A stretch of 22,070 nt of DNA from assembly GCA_900551665.1 (NCBI GenBank), contig URWW01000030.1:1-22070 (forward strand), in the 5' to 3' direction. The notes under the pieces are model-generated. The model did no database searches, was not told the DNA's origin, and saw nothing but the letters and a program-made list of their open reading frames with translations. This DNA comes from an uncultured Collinsella sp. Lineage in GTDB: Bacteria; Actinomycetota; Coriobacteriia; Coriobacteriales; Coriobacteriaceae. Position numbers and translations under genes: made by a program. Of this stretch, positions 14,278 through 22,070 are shown piece by piece (position 1 is the stretch's first letter; each line of letters opens with the position of its first letter).

Positions 14278-14877
14278 ATGACCGTCTTCGACACCGCCCC
14301 CTCCATCCTCCGCGAGACGAGCCGCGGAATCGAGCGCACGAGTATCTACGATGAGCTACTGCGCGAACGCACCCTCGTCATCTCCGGCGAGATCGAGCCC
14401 CTGATGGCGAGCGCTCTGTGCCAACACGTGCTGTTCCTCGAACGAGAGGACCCCTCCTCCCCCATCACCCTCTTCGTCAGCAGCCCCGGCGGGCAGGTGG
14501 GTCCGGGACTCGCCATCTACGACGTACTGCGCTCGGTGTCCTGCCCCATCCGCACAGTCTGCAGCGACCTCGCCGCATCCATGGGCTCGATCATCTTCAT
14601 GGCAGGAGAAGAGCGCGAGATGTACCCGCACGCATCCCTCATGATCCACGACCCCCTCATCCCGCAGGGCGCCGGTGGCTCCGCGCTCGCCCTTCAGGAG
14701 ACGAGCAAACGTCTCATGGAACGGCGCCGGACGCTCAACACCATCCTCGCCGAGCGCTCGGGGCTCACGCTCAAGCGCATCCAATCCCTCACCTGCAAGG
14801 ACACCTACCTGGAAGCCGAGCGCGCACTCGACCTCGGCTTCGCCACCCGCATCATCGAATCCCGAAAGGAGCTCTAA
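14278..14877 (+). CDS. ClpP-like serine protease (accessory paralogue)
   Basis: The 199-aa protein has the length and fold pattern of ClpP, the barrel peptidase that degrades proteins fed to it by a hexameric ATPase. The triad is visible: Ser101 in LAASMGSI, His124 in SLMIHDPL and Asp175 in CKDTYLEAERAL. FVSSPGGQVGPGLAIYD matches the conserved substrate-cleft strand. Differences from housekeeping ClpP are CSDLAASMG for the usual GQAASMG and IHDPL for IHQPL. ATG 14278 follows AAAGGA by 7 bases. It is not beside clpX or tig but lies 2 bases before a VirD4-like ATPase, so it is probably a specialised copy. Whether it forms its own tetradecamer or mixes with the main ClpP is not shown. Confidence 0.9.
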   Translation: MTVFDTAPSILRETSRGIERTSIYDELLRERTLVISGEIEPLMASALCQHVLFLEREDPSSPITLFVSSPGGQVGPGLAIYDVLRSVSCPIRTVCSDLAASMGSIIFMAGEEREMYPHASLMIHDPLIPQGAGGSALALQETSKRLMERRRTLNTILAERSGLTLKRIQSLTCKDTYLEAERALDLGFATRIIESRKEL

Positions 14878-14879
14878 CC

Positions 14880-16226
14880 ATGAGCCGAACCGCACTCCCC
14901 ACCTCCAATCCCACGATCCTCGCCTCGGGCCGCACCCTGGACACCGACACCTGGACCACCCGCATCAACAATAACATGCTCGTCATCGGGCCATCCGGCG
15001 CAGGCAAGACGCGCCACGTGCTCAAGCCCAACCTGATGCAGATGAACGCAAGCTTCATCGTGCTCGACACCAAGGGGCAGCTTTGTCGCGAAATGGGCCC
15101 CTTGCTGCGCTCCCATGGCTACGTCGTGCAGAACATCAACTTCTCGAACATGGATGCGGCCTGCCCTCGATGTGCCTCGCCCGTCGGCTACGACCCACTC
15201 GCCTTCATCCGCCGCGACCCCGCGAACGGCAGGCCGTCACAGCAGGACATCCTCTCGGTCGCAACGGCGATCTGCCCCGCGGAGGACCTTACCCAGCCCT
15301 TCTGGGACCGAGCGGCGGCCAACCTGCTGTCTTGCCTTGTCGCCTACGCCGTCGAACAGCTGCCCGCCGCCGAGCAGACCTTCGAATCGGTTGTTCGGCT
15401 GGTGGATTCCCTGGGAGACGGCGGCACCTTCGCCCTGCTCGACGAGGTAATCGCGTGCGACCCAACGAGCTTCTGCGCCTCGGCGTACCTGCGCTACCGC
15501 GCCACGATGGGCGCGGAAAAGATGAACGCCAGCATCATCGGCATCATCGCGGAGAAGGTCATGTGCCTCAGTTTCGATACCGCTCGCGCCCTGTACACGC
15601 ATAACCCCCAGGTCGATTTCGCCCGCATGGGCCACGAGCCCACGGCGCTCTTCGTGACCCTCAGCGACATGGACCGTTCGCTCGACCCGCTCACCAACCT
15701 CTTCCTGACCCAAGCGCTCATCTCGCTCGGTAGGGAGGCCGATGCCATGCCCAGCGGCTCGCTGCCCGTTCCCGTCCGCATGTTCCTCGACGACTTTGGC
15801 AACTTCCGCATCCCCAACTTCGAACAGGCGATCTCGGTGGTGCGCAGCAAGAACATCTGGTGCACCATGTTGTGCCAGACCACAAGCCAGCTCGCAGCCC
15901 GATATGGCGAGGAGGGCGCCAACACGATCATCGGCAACTGCGACACGCAGCTCGTCCTGGCGTTCCAGGACACCGCCAGCGCACGATACTTCTCAGATCG
16001 CGCGAACAAGCCGGTCAGCGCGCTGCTCGCCACCCCACTCGACCGTTCCTGGCTGTTTTTGCGCGGCAAGCCCGGTGAGCTCGTCCGCCGCTACGAGGTG
16101 GCCGACCATCCCCTGCACGACACGGCCGTCACGCTGGAGCACGGCGCGAACGCATTGGAAATCGACGCCGCGCCGTTCGACTACACGCCGAGTTCGTCCC
16201 TGCAAGACACTACAATTGAGTTCTGA
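14880..16226 (+). CDS. VirD4/TraG-like ATPase lacking membrane segments
   Basis: The 448-aa protein matches the RecA-like motor domain of type IV coupling proteins. It has Walker A GPSGAGKTRHVLKPNLMQMN (37-56), FIVLDTKGQL, a Walker B strand MFLDDFGNF (301-309; Asp-Asp where many have Asp-Glu), QTTSQLAARYGE, GNCDTQLVL and the C-terminal RGKPGELVRRYEVADHP. Unlike VirD4 and TraG it has no N-terminal transmembrane helices; Walker A comes only 37 residues in. An inserted CPRC (95-98) could bind metal. The start ATG 14880 follows AAGGAG. Coupling proteins form hexamers that pump DNA or protein. No relaxase, VirB4 or other transfer gene is in the window, so a role outside conjugation is likely. Its partner could be the adjacent ClpP or the downstream helicase. 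Confidence 0.85.
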   Translation: MSRTALPTSNPTILASGRTLDTDTWTTRINNNMLVIGPSGAGKTRHVLKPNLMQMNASFIVLDTKGQLCREMGPLLRSHGYVVQNINFSNMDAACPRCASPVGYDPLAFIRRDPANGRPSQQDILSVATAICPAEDLTQPFWDRAAANLLSCLVAYAVEQLPAAEQTFESVVRLVDSLGDGGTFALLDEVIACDPTSFCASAYLRYRATMGAEKMNASIIGIIAEKVMCLSFDTARALYTHNPQVDFARMGHEPTALFVTLSDMDRSLDPLTNLFLTQALISLGREADAMPSGSLPVPVRMFLDDFGNFRIPNFEQAISVVRSKNIWCTMLCQTTSQLAARYGEEGANTIIGNCDTQLVLAFQDTASARYFSDRANKPVSALLATPLDRSWLFLRGKPGELVRRYEVADHPLHDTAVTLEHGANALEIDAAPFDYTPSSSLQDTTIEF

Positions 16227-16271
16227 TCGACCCGAGCCTGCCACGGCACCCAAATTCACATGGGGGCGACC

Positions 16272-19190
16272 ATGTCCGATTTCTCGAACAACCTCTCCTA
16301 CCTCCGCGTTGCCGCGCACGCGTCGAGCTTCCCCAACGGCGAGGGAGGAAAGACCCCTCCATGGGAGATCGATTGGTTCTATCGCGACCCGGCGGCTGAC
16401 GGATCGCCCGGTCTCGCATCCGCGGAAAACCTGAACACCGTCTGCCGTGCGTATCTGGGGGACCGAGCGGCACAAGACCGGCTGATCTTCGGCGAGGCGA
16501 CCGACGCCGAGATTGACGCGGCGCTTATCGAGAGCCCCTATGGGATGAACGATCGCCAAAGACTCGCCGTCCGCCGCGCACTCGAATCCGACATCTCGCT
16601 CGTCCAGGGTCCTCCTGGAACCGGCAAGACCGAGACCATCCTCAACATGGTTTCCTGCATGATCGCACGCGGCGCAACTGTAGCCGTCGTGTCCACCAAC
16701 GGCGAGGCCATCGCAAACATCTCCAAGAAAATCGCCGGATATGCGGCGGCGGATGAGGGCCGGGAGCCCAACCGCCGTCGCATCTTCAACTCCTACGCCG
16801 CCTTGGGCAAGCTCGAGAATCGCCGGTCCTGGAACGAGGAGCATCCACAGGGACCGCAGTTCGACGTCGGGGACGATTCGGAGGCTCGCCGTAACGAGCG
16901 CTACGATACCGGGGGCTGGGAACCCTCCCTCACCGCTTCTGAATTCCTTCGCGAACGTCCATTCATCACAAGCACCATCCACTCCCTCAAGAAATGCTTC
17001 AACGACGGCGACGTGTTCCGCTATGACTATCTGATCATGGATGAAGCGTCTCAATGTGCGCCCGCGCTTGCCCTGCTCGCGATGAGCAGCGCCCGGCGCG
17101 TGGTGCTCGTCGGCGATATCGAGCAGCTTCCACCCGTCTACCACGCGAACGCCGCAGAAGCCGCCGCGCGCAGCGCCGAGGAAACCGGCATTCCCGTTCC
17201 GGGTCGCAAATCGCCCTATGCCCTGCAGGATGTGACGACCGGTGACGGAATGAGCATCTTGGCGTCCGCGCAGGCCGTCTTCGAACCGATCGGCGCACCG
17301 CATACCTTTCTCAACGAGCATTTCAGGTGCCATCCCGGCATCATCGGCTTTTGCAGCGAGGAGATTTACGCGCCCCGTGGGGAGGGTCTCGTCGTGCGCA
17401 CCCCGGCCTATGATCGGTCCGTGCAAACACCCATCCGCATCCGCTGGTTCGAGGGCGATTATTGGGAGCCGCATCGACACGACCGCCAAAGCGCAAAAGA
17501 AGCTTCGGAACGGAAGGCCAAGCGCGGCGTCCCGCAATCGAGCAAGGAGAACCGCAAGCAGATAGAGATCTTCATGCACGAAGAGTGGCCGGGCCTGCGC
17601 GCCCGACTCGAGACGGACCCGAGCTTCTCCGTGCGCATCGTGTCCCCGTTCCGCGGCCAGCTCGAGGCTCTCTACGACCGCCTCGTCGACACGGAAGGAG
17701 CGGCCGCAATCGAGCGCCTCTTCCACGCCGACGAGGCCGAGGCCGTTGATTCATGGGAAAAGACCGGCCTGACGATCCACAAGACGCAGGGACAGGAATA
17801 CAACGCCGTGTATCTTCTCCCCGTGGAGGACGGGGACTGGGATTGGCCCTGGTCGCAAGGGCGGTCGATCATCAACGTGGCGGTCTCACGAGCCGAAGAC
17901 GAACTCGTGGTCATCTGCTCGACCGACCTCATGTCCAAAGAAACGCAGCTTGCACTCACCGGCACGTATATCCCGCCATCGCCCGGTGGCGCAGCGCAGG
18001 CCCTCTCCACGCGCGATCGAGCCGAACGTGAACAACGAGAGCGTTTTTTGCAGAAACTCATCGACTACGCCCGCCGACGCATGGACCCCGCATCGGATGC
18101 GTTCACGGGCGAGCGGGGGTTCCCCATCAGCAACTATGCCTACGGCTTCCACCGGTCGTCCCTCGTCTCGGCGTTCGACGAGATTCCGGCCATTCAGACA
18201 TACGTCGGCAATGAAGACTCGGCCGCCGAGCTTGCCCTATGCAACGCCCTGGAGAGCGTCGATCTCGCCGGCCGCGGCCTCGCCGTCGCGCGCGGCGTCG
18301 CGCTCTCAAGCTGCCTCTCCCCTCGTGCGCTCTCCCGCCGCCTGACTGACGACGAAGAGTTCCGCGCCACCGACAAGAAGGCTTTCATCCAACATGGCGA
18401 TGCCGGACGTGAGGAACGATTCGACTTCGTGATCTACAACAAACAAACCATGCGCATCGTCCTGTGCATCGAGATCGATGACGGCCGGTACCGCCACACA
18501 AGCCCCGAAATCCCGAATGACGGCGAAAGGGCGCTCGCCCGGCGTCGGCGCCGCCTCCGCTGCAAGAACTCGATCGTGCGCGATATGGGCGGTCAAGTGA
18601 TCGAAGGCAATGCGAGGACCGCGATGGCCGGAAGCGGCTCAGACATGTTCTCATTCGCGATGCTGCGCCTGGCAACCAACGGCACCACGGCGGCAGAAAC
18701 CGAACTCATCGCCACCGCCATCAGCCACGACGAGCCACGTGTCAGGCCCTTCGCAACCATTGACGAGCTGATCGACCTCCAAATGGCCCATGGCACGGAG
18801 AGCGGACCGACGCTTGCCCCTTCCTTCGACACCGGCGCTCGCGCCCTACCCGAACGAGGCAGCATCGCCGCGCTCGTACGCGAGGGCGCATCGGCATTCG
18901 TCAAAGCAAGTCCGCAAAGTGAGGCACGTTATCTGCAGAAGGTCCTCGACGACTGGACGGGCGCGGGCGTCTTCCCCAAGATGCGTTCCCATCAAGCGAA
19001 CAAGCTGCTTCAAGAGGGCGGCCTAATCGAACGACGGGCAGATGGCTGGCACGCCACCCCGCACGGAGCGAAACTCGGCATCATCGAGCGCATGGTCGAA
19101 TATGACGGCGTCGAGAGCACCCGTTGCCTGTACCCCGCCAGCTGCGAAAAGGCGGTTCGGAATTTCTTGTTGCAGGCGCTCGGAGATTAA
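16272..19190 (+). CDS. Upf1-like SF1 helicase fused to a DUF2726-like nuclease domain
   Basis: The 972-aa protein has a complete SF1B helicase core: NDRQRLAVRRAL (93-104), Walker A GPPGTGKT (113-120), IMDEASQ (255-261), VGDIEQLPPV (280-289), LNEHFRCHP (347-355), TIHKTQGQEY (501-510) and NVAVSRAEDELVV (535-547). A region of about 640-780 fits a PD-(D/E)XK nuclease of DUF2726 type: RFDFVIYNK (Asp718), LCIEIDDGRYR (Glu734, Asp736) and CKNSIV (Lys765). The last 90 residues (ANKLLQEGGLIERRADGW, then HATPHGAKLGI) resemble the KilA-C winged helix of phage antirepressors. Start ATG 16272 has GGGGG upstream; ATG 16260 has no site. The gene lies 45 bases after the VirD4-like gene and ends the cluster. 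Helicase-nuclease fusions of this kind are common in anti-phage systems; this one I cannot name. Confidence 0.88.
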   Translation: MSDFSNNLSYLRVAAHASSFPNGEGGKTPPWEIDWFYRDPAADGSPGLASAENLNTVCRAYLGDRAAQDRLIFGEATDAEIDAALIESPYGMNDRQRLAVRRALESDISLVQGPPGTGKTETILNMVSCMIARGATVAVVSTNGEAIANISKKIAGYAAADEGREPNRRRIFNSYAALGKLENRRSWNEEHPQGPQFDVGDDSEARRNERYDTGGWEPSLTASEFLRERPFITSTIHSLKKCFNDGDVFRYDYLIMDEASQCAPALALLAMSSARRVVLVGDIEQLPPVYHANAAEAAARSAEETGIPVPGRKSPYALQDVTTGDGMSILASAQAVFEPIGAPHTFLNEHFRCHPGIIGFCSEEIYAPRGEGLVVRTPAYDRSVQTPIRIRWFEGDYWEPHRHDRQSAKEASERKAKRGVPQSSKENRKQIEIFMHEEWPGLRARLETDPSFSVRIVSPFRGQLEALYDRLVDTEGAAAIERLFHADEAEAVDSWEKTGLTIHKTQGQEYNAVYLLPVEDGDWDWPWSQGRSIINVAVSRAEDELVVICSTDLMSKETQLALTGTYIPPSPGGAAQALSTRDRAEREQRERFLQKLIDYARRRMDPASDAFTGERGFPISNYAYGFHRSSLVSAFDEIPAIQTYVGNEDSAAELALCNALESVDLAGRGLAVARGVALSSCLSPRALSRRLTDDEEFRATDKKAFIQHGDAGREERFDFVIYNKQTMRIVLCIEIDDGRYRHTSPEIPNDGERALARRRRRLRCKNSIVRDMGGQVIEGNARTAMAGSGSDMFSFAMLRLATNGTTAAETELIATAISHDEPRVRPFATIDELIDLQMAHGTESGPTLAPSFDTGARALPERGSIAALVREGASAFVKASPQSEARYLQKVLDDWTGAGVFPKMRSHQANKLLQEGGLIERRADGWHATPHGAKLGIIERMVEYDGVESTRCLYPASCEKAVRNFLLQALGD

Positions 19191-19212
19191 CAGTCACTCT
19201 TTACAAAACAAA

Positions 19213-19239
19213 CGAGGCCCCGGTGCACCCGGGGCCTCG
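19213..19239 (-). terminator. Intrinsic terminator of pgi, probably bidirectional
   Basis: An 11-bp perfect stem CGAGGCCCCGG...CCGGGGCCTCG with a 5-base loop. On the minus strand it is followed by TTTGTTTTGTAAA, a good terminator for pgi. It lies 22 bases after the helicase stop and may also end that cluster, though its plus-strand side lacks T. Confidence 0.8.
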
Positions 19240-19266
19240 CTGCGAAACGAATTCGGAGCCGACTGC

Positions 19267-20958
19267 CTACCTGCGCGTCGCGCGGTAGAACTCAATCAGA
19301 GCCTTGGTGGAGGCATCCTGAGCGGCGAGCGCCTCGTCGTCATGGAATGCCGGGGTGATCTGCTTGGCAAGCTGCTTGCCAAGCTCAACGCCCCACTGAT
19401 CATAGGAGTCGATGCCCCAAACGGTGCCCTGCACGAACGTGATGTGCTCATACACGGCGATGAGCTCGCCGAGGGCGAACGGGCTCAACGTGTCACCGAA
19501 AATAGAGGTCGTGGGGCGGTTGCCCTCGAACACGCGAGCAGGGACGATCTGCTCGGCCGTACCCTCGGCGCGGACCTCATCGGCCGTCTTGCCGAATGCA
19601 AGGGCCTTGGTCTGGGCGAGGAAGTTGCCCAGGAACAGCTCGTGCACATCCTGACCCTCATCGACGAAGGGGTTGGAGGTGTTGGCAAAGGCGATGAAAT
19701 CGGCGGGAACTACGACGCTGCCCTGATGCATCAGCTGATAGAACGCATGCTGGCCATTGGTACCGGGCTCGCCCCAGAAAACCTCGCCGGTATGGCACGT
19801 GACGGGCGTGCCGTCCCAACGGACGTGCTTGCCGTTGGATTCCATGGTGAGCTGCTGCAGGTATGCCGGGAACCGGTGCAGGTACTGCGTGTAGGGCAGG
19901 ACGGCATGCGTATCGGCGCCGAAGAAGTTGACGTACCAGACGTTCATGAGGCCCATGAGCGCGACGACGTTCTCCTCGAGCGGTGTGTTCTCAAAGTACT
20001 CGTCGATGGCTCGGAAGCCCGCCAGGAACTGCTGGAAGCGCTCGGGCCCCAGGGCGATGATGAGCGACAGACCGACGGCGGAATCAACGGAATAACGACC
20101 GCCGACCCAGTTCCAGAAGCCGAAAGCGTTCTCAGGGTCGATGCCGAAATCGGCGACGAGGTCCAGGGCGGTGGAAACGGCCACGAAGTGCTTGGCGATG
20201 GCCTCGGCATCCTGCTCGGCGCTACCGTCGACGGCGCCGCAAGCGCGGAGCTGTTCGAGCATCCAAGCCTTGACCTCACGGGCGTTGGTGAGCGTCTCGA
20301 GCGTGGTGAACGTCTTGGAGACGATGATGACGAGCGTGGTCTCGGCATCGAGGCCACGCACCTTCTCGGCCATGTCGTTCGGATCGATGTTGGAGATGTA
20401 ACGGCAATCGATGCCGGCATCGAGATAGGGCTTCATGGCCTCGTAGACCATAACGGGACCGAGGTCGGAACCGCCGATGCCGATGGAGACCACGTGCTCG
20501 ATCTTCTTACCGCTGACGCCCTTCCACTCACCGGAGCGGACGCGATCGGCAAAGGCGTACATGCGATCGAGGACCTCGTGAACATCGGCAACGACATCCT
20601 GGCCGTCGACGATGAGCTCGCCCTTCTGGCTGGCGGGACGGCGGAGGGCGGTGTGCAAGACGGCACGGTCCTCCGTGGTGTTGATATGCTCGCCGGAGAA
20701 CATGGCATCGCGACGCTCCTCGACGCCGCAAGCGCGACCCAAGTCCACGAGCAGCTTGAGCGTCTCATCGGTGACGAGGTTCTTGGACAGGTCGAAGTAC
20801 AGGTCACCGGCACGATAGCTGAGCTTCTCAACGCGATCGGGATCGGCGGCAAACCAATCCTTCAGGCTGATGCCCTTCTCCACGAGCTCGTCGTGGTGCT
20901 TCTGAAGAGCCGCCCACGCAGGGGTCTTGGTTGCATCGATGGGAGCGGAAATCGCCAT
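19267..20958 (-). CDS. pgi: Glucose-6-phosphate isomerase
   Basis: The 563-aa protein matches bacterial Pgi, which interconverts glucose 6-phosphate and fructose 6-phosphate in glycolysis. Both family signatures are seen (FWNWVGGRYSVDSAVGLS and DSYDQWGVELGKQLAK). Other conserved blocks are SIGIGGSDLGPVMVYEA, IVSKTFTTLETLTNAREVK and GTNGQHAFYQLMHQGSVVV with the active-site histidine. Length is close to the 549 residues of E. coli Pgi. Start ATG 20958 has AAGGAGGA upstream. The gene appears to be its own transcript: a terminator follows it and the upstream degV gene also ends with one. The product of the SIS/PTS pathway upstream, if glucose 6-phosphate, would enter here. Confidence 0.97.
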   Translation of the reverse strand: MAISAPIDATKTPAWAALQKHHDELVEKGISLKDWFAADPDRVEKLSYRAGDLYFDLSKNLVTDETLKLLVDLGRACGVEERRDAMFSGEHINTTEDRAVLHTALRRPASQKGELIVDGQDVVADVHEVLDRMYAFADRVRSGEWKGVSGKKIEHVVSIGIGGSDLGPVMVYEAMKPYLDAGIDCRYISNIDPNDMAEKVRGLDAETTLVIIVSKTFTTLETLTNAREVKAWMLEQLRACGAVDGSAEQDAEAIAKHFVAVSTALDLVADFGIDPENAFGFWNWVGGRYSVDSAVGLSLIIALGPERFQQFLAGFRAIDEYFENTPLEENVVALMGLMNVWYVNFFGADTHAVLPYTQYLHRFPAYLQQLTMESNGKHVRWDGTPVTCHTGEVFWGEPGTNGQHAFYQLMHQGSVVVPADFIAFANTSNPFVDEGQDVHELFLGNFLAQTKALAFGKTADEVRAEGTAEQIVPARVFEGNRPTTSIFGDTLSPFALGELIAVYEHITFVQGTVWGIDSYDQWGVELGKQLAKQITPAFHDDEALAAQDASTKALIEFYRATRR

Positions 20959-21054
20959 GTGCGTCCTCCTTAAATGACTGCATGCACGAACATCTCCATT
21001 CTACCGCTAGCAGGCGCGGGCGGCTCCGCCACCCTCCTCAAAAGAATGGCAAAA

Positions 21055-21101
21055 CGGCCCTCGCTCTCGACCCGGATCATCCCAACCGAAAGCGAGGGCC
21101 G
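21055..21101 (-). terminator. Intrinsic terminator of degV
   Basis: Perfect 11-bp arms CGGCCCTCGCT (21055-21065) and AGCGAGGGCCG (21091-21101), with a 25-base loop. On the minus strand TTTT (21051-21054) follows, 27 bases after the degV stop. Confidence 0.7.
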
Positions 21102-21127
21102 CGAAAGCGACGTCATCAGAAAGGGCG

Positions 21128-21985
21128 CTATGCCTTCTTGAAGTACGCCACCGCAATGGCGCCGGGGCCGACGTGCGTACCGATTGTCGCACCGACCATG
21201 ACCGAGGGAATGTCCTGCTCGGCAATGCCGCCCTCCCACACGGAGCGGCTGTCCTCGAGGTACTTGCGCAGGAGCTTATCGGAAAGACCGGTGTAGCCGA
21301 CCATGACGGGCATATCGAAATCAATGCCACCCGCGCTCTCGAGCTGCTGGCGCAGCAAGTTGCGGCCGTTCTTGGAGCCACGGGCCTTGCCCAGGATCGC
21401 GACCTCACCGTCGGCGACGGTGATGACCGGCTTGATGGAGAGCATCTCCCCCAGAGTGCCAGCGGCGGCGGAAATGCGGCCACCGCGCTTCAGGTACTCG
21501 AGGGTGTCGAGCAGGGCGACCAAACAGACACGGTCAGCGGCGACCTCGACAGCAGCGGCGACCTCGGCTGCCGAGCGGCCCTCTTCGACCAAACGGAGCG
21601 CGTAATCGACCAGGATGTGCTGGCCGACCGTCACGCTCTTGGTGTCAACGACATGCACCTCCGTGGACCCATCGGCCTGCGAGGCGGCTGTGACGGCGCT
21701 CTGATGCGTACCGGACAACTTACTCGAAAGCGCCAGGATCACCACATCGTCGCCCGCCTCCTGAGCGCGGGAGATCGCCTGCGAAAATGCATAGGGATTG
21801 ACCTGGCCAGTCGTCGGGAACTCATCGCCTTCGACGAGCAGCTCGTAAAAACGCTCGCGCGTGAGGTCTACGTCGGCGCTGTAGGTCGTCTCGCCAAAAG
21901 CAATGGATAGCGGCAGGACGTCGAGATTCGGATGTTCACCCGGCAGGCAATCAGAACCGGAATCGGTGATAATGCGGACAGCCAT
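21128..21985 (-). CDS. DegV-family (fatty-acid binding) protein
   Basis: The 285-aa protein has DegV hallmarks: an N-terminal ITDSGSDC, the lipid-binding SSKLSGTHQSA loop, LKRGGRISAAAGTLGEML and SIKPVITV near the middle, and IGTHVGPGAIAVAYF at the end. DegV/FakB proteins bind a single fatty acid and present it to the kinase FakA for phosphorylation, feeding phospholipid synthesis; no fakA is in the window. ATG 21985 is chosen over ATG 21988 because it sits 5 bases after AGGGG, whereas the upstream one is only 2 bases away. Length is standard for the family. Confidence 0.93.
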   Translation of the reverse strand: MAVRIITDSGSDCLPGEHPNLDVLPLSIAFGETTYSADVDLTRERFYELLVEGDEFPTTGQVNPYAFSQAISRAQEAGDDVVILALSSKLSGTHQSAVTAASQADGSTEVHVVDTKSVTVGQHILVDYALRLVEEGRSAAEVAAAVEVAADRVCLVALLDTLEYLKRGGRISAAAGTLGEMLSIKPVITVADGEVAILGKARGSKNGRNLLRQQLESAGGIDFDMPVMVGYTGLSDKLLRKYLEDSRSVWEGGIAEQDIPSVMVGATIGTHVGPGAIAVAYFKKA

Positions 21986-22070
21986 CATATCCCCTTTCAG
22001 GGTACTTAATGAACAGTTTCCGCGAAAGTGTACCGCTATCTTACGGCATCACCAGACATTCATATTGTCG

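Noticed and set aside
17300..17360. IGF tripeptide in the helicase as a ClpP docking loop
   Set aside because: It falls in the helicase block HFRCHPGIIGF, a conserved SF1 position, so the match is explained by the helicase fold.
15993..17726. 577-aa minus-strand open frame
   Set aside because: Antisense to the VirD4-like and helicase genes, which carry all expected motifs; no start site of quality and no family features.
13299..19190. The cluster as part of an integrative conjugative element
   Set aside because: Only a VirD4-like motor is present. No relaxase, VirB4, integrase, attachment site or tRNA is visible, and the motor lacks its membrane anchor.
19042..20973. 643-aa plus-strand open frame
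   Set aside because: It is the antisense of pgi, which has full family signatures.
1..22070. CRISPR arrays, tRNA or rRNA genes, complete insertion sequences
   Set aside because: No regularly spaced repeats, tRNA-like cloverleafs, rRNA sequence or transposase gene was recognised by reading.

Overview
The window looks like chromosomal DNA of a high-GC, gut-type Actinobacterium of the Coriobacteriia, most likely Collinsella or a close relative. The basis is GC-rich coding sequence with strong Shine-Dalgarno sites, a large mannose-family PTS locus, and familiar Coriobacteriia-like housekeeping genes (tcdA-like, tatD-like, pgi, degV). This placement is inference; there is no rRNA or other marker gene here.

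Layout. (1) 1-423: left-edge fragment of an ABC ATPase on the minus strand. Its N-terminus reads as the translation factor EttA and the rest as a BceA-type transporter ATPase, with a sharp GC step; it is a recombinant or an assembly chimera. (2) 424-742: divergent intergenic region with a 12-bp perfect tandem repeat and a 21-bp perfect inverted repeat. (3) 743-2361: overlapping plus-strand pair, TcdA-like dehydratase and TatD-like hydrolase, tail-to-tail with an MFS transporter (2358-3581, minus). (4) 3693-12793, all minus strand: a catabolic locus. In transcription order it has two HAD phosphatases, a 169-aa unknown protein, two overlapping GntR/UTRA regulators, two SIS-domain sugar-phosphate enzymes, the four subunits of a mannose-family PTS (IIA, IIB, IIC, IID), and a possible 47-aa protein after the operon terminator. 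The gene content resembles glucoselysine/fructoselysine (gfr-type) loci: the PTS would import and phosphorylate an Amadori-type amino-sugar conjugate and the two SIS proteins would cleave the phosphorylated forms. A motif ATACC(A/G)CT stands upstream of three of its transcription units in the same orientation and is a candidate operator for the GntR proteins.

(5) 12849-13298: gene-poor, locally AT-richer spacer with degraded short frames. (6) 13299-19190, plus strand: a compact four-gene cluster made of an unrecognised 306-aa protein, an accessory ClpP-like serine protease with an intact triad, a VirD4/TraG-like ATPase without the usual membrane segments, and a 972-aa Upf1-like SF1 helicase fused to a DUF2726-like PD-(D/E)XK nuclease and a C-terminal KilA-C-like winged-helix-like region. 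No relaxase, VirB4 or other conjugation gene accompanies it. This is the best candidate for an undescribed system, plausibly anti-mobile-element defence or DNA processing. (7) 19267-21985: ordinary minus-strand genes pgi and degV, each followed by a clear intrinsic terminator.

No tRNA, rRNA, CRISPR array or complete insertion sequence was recognised.
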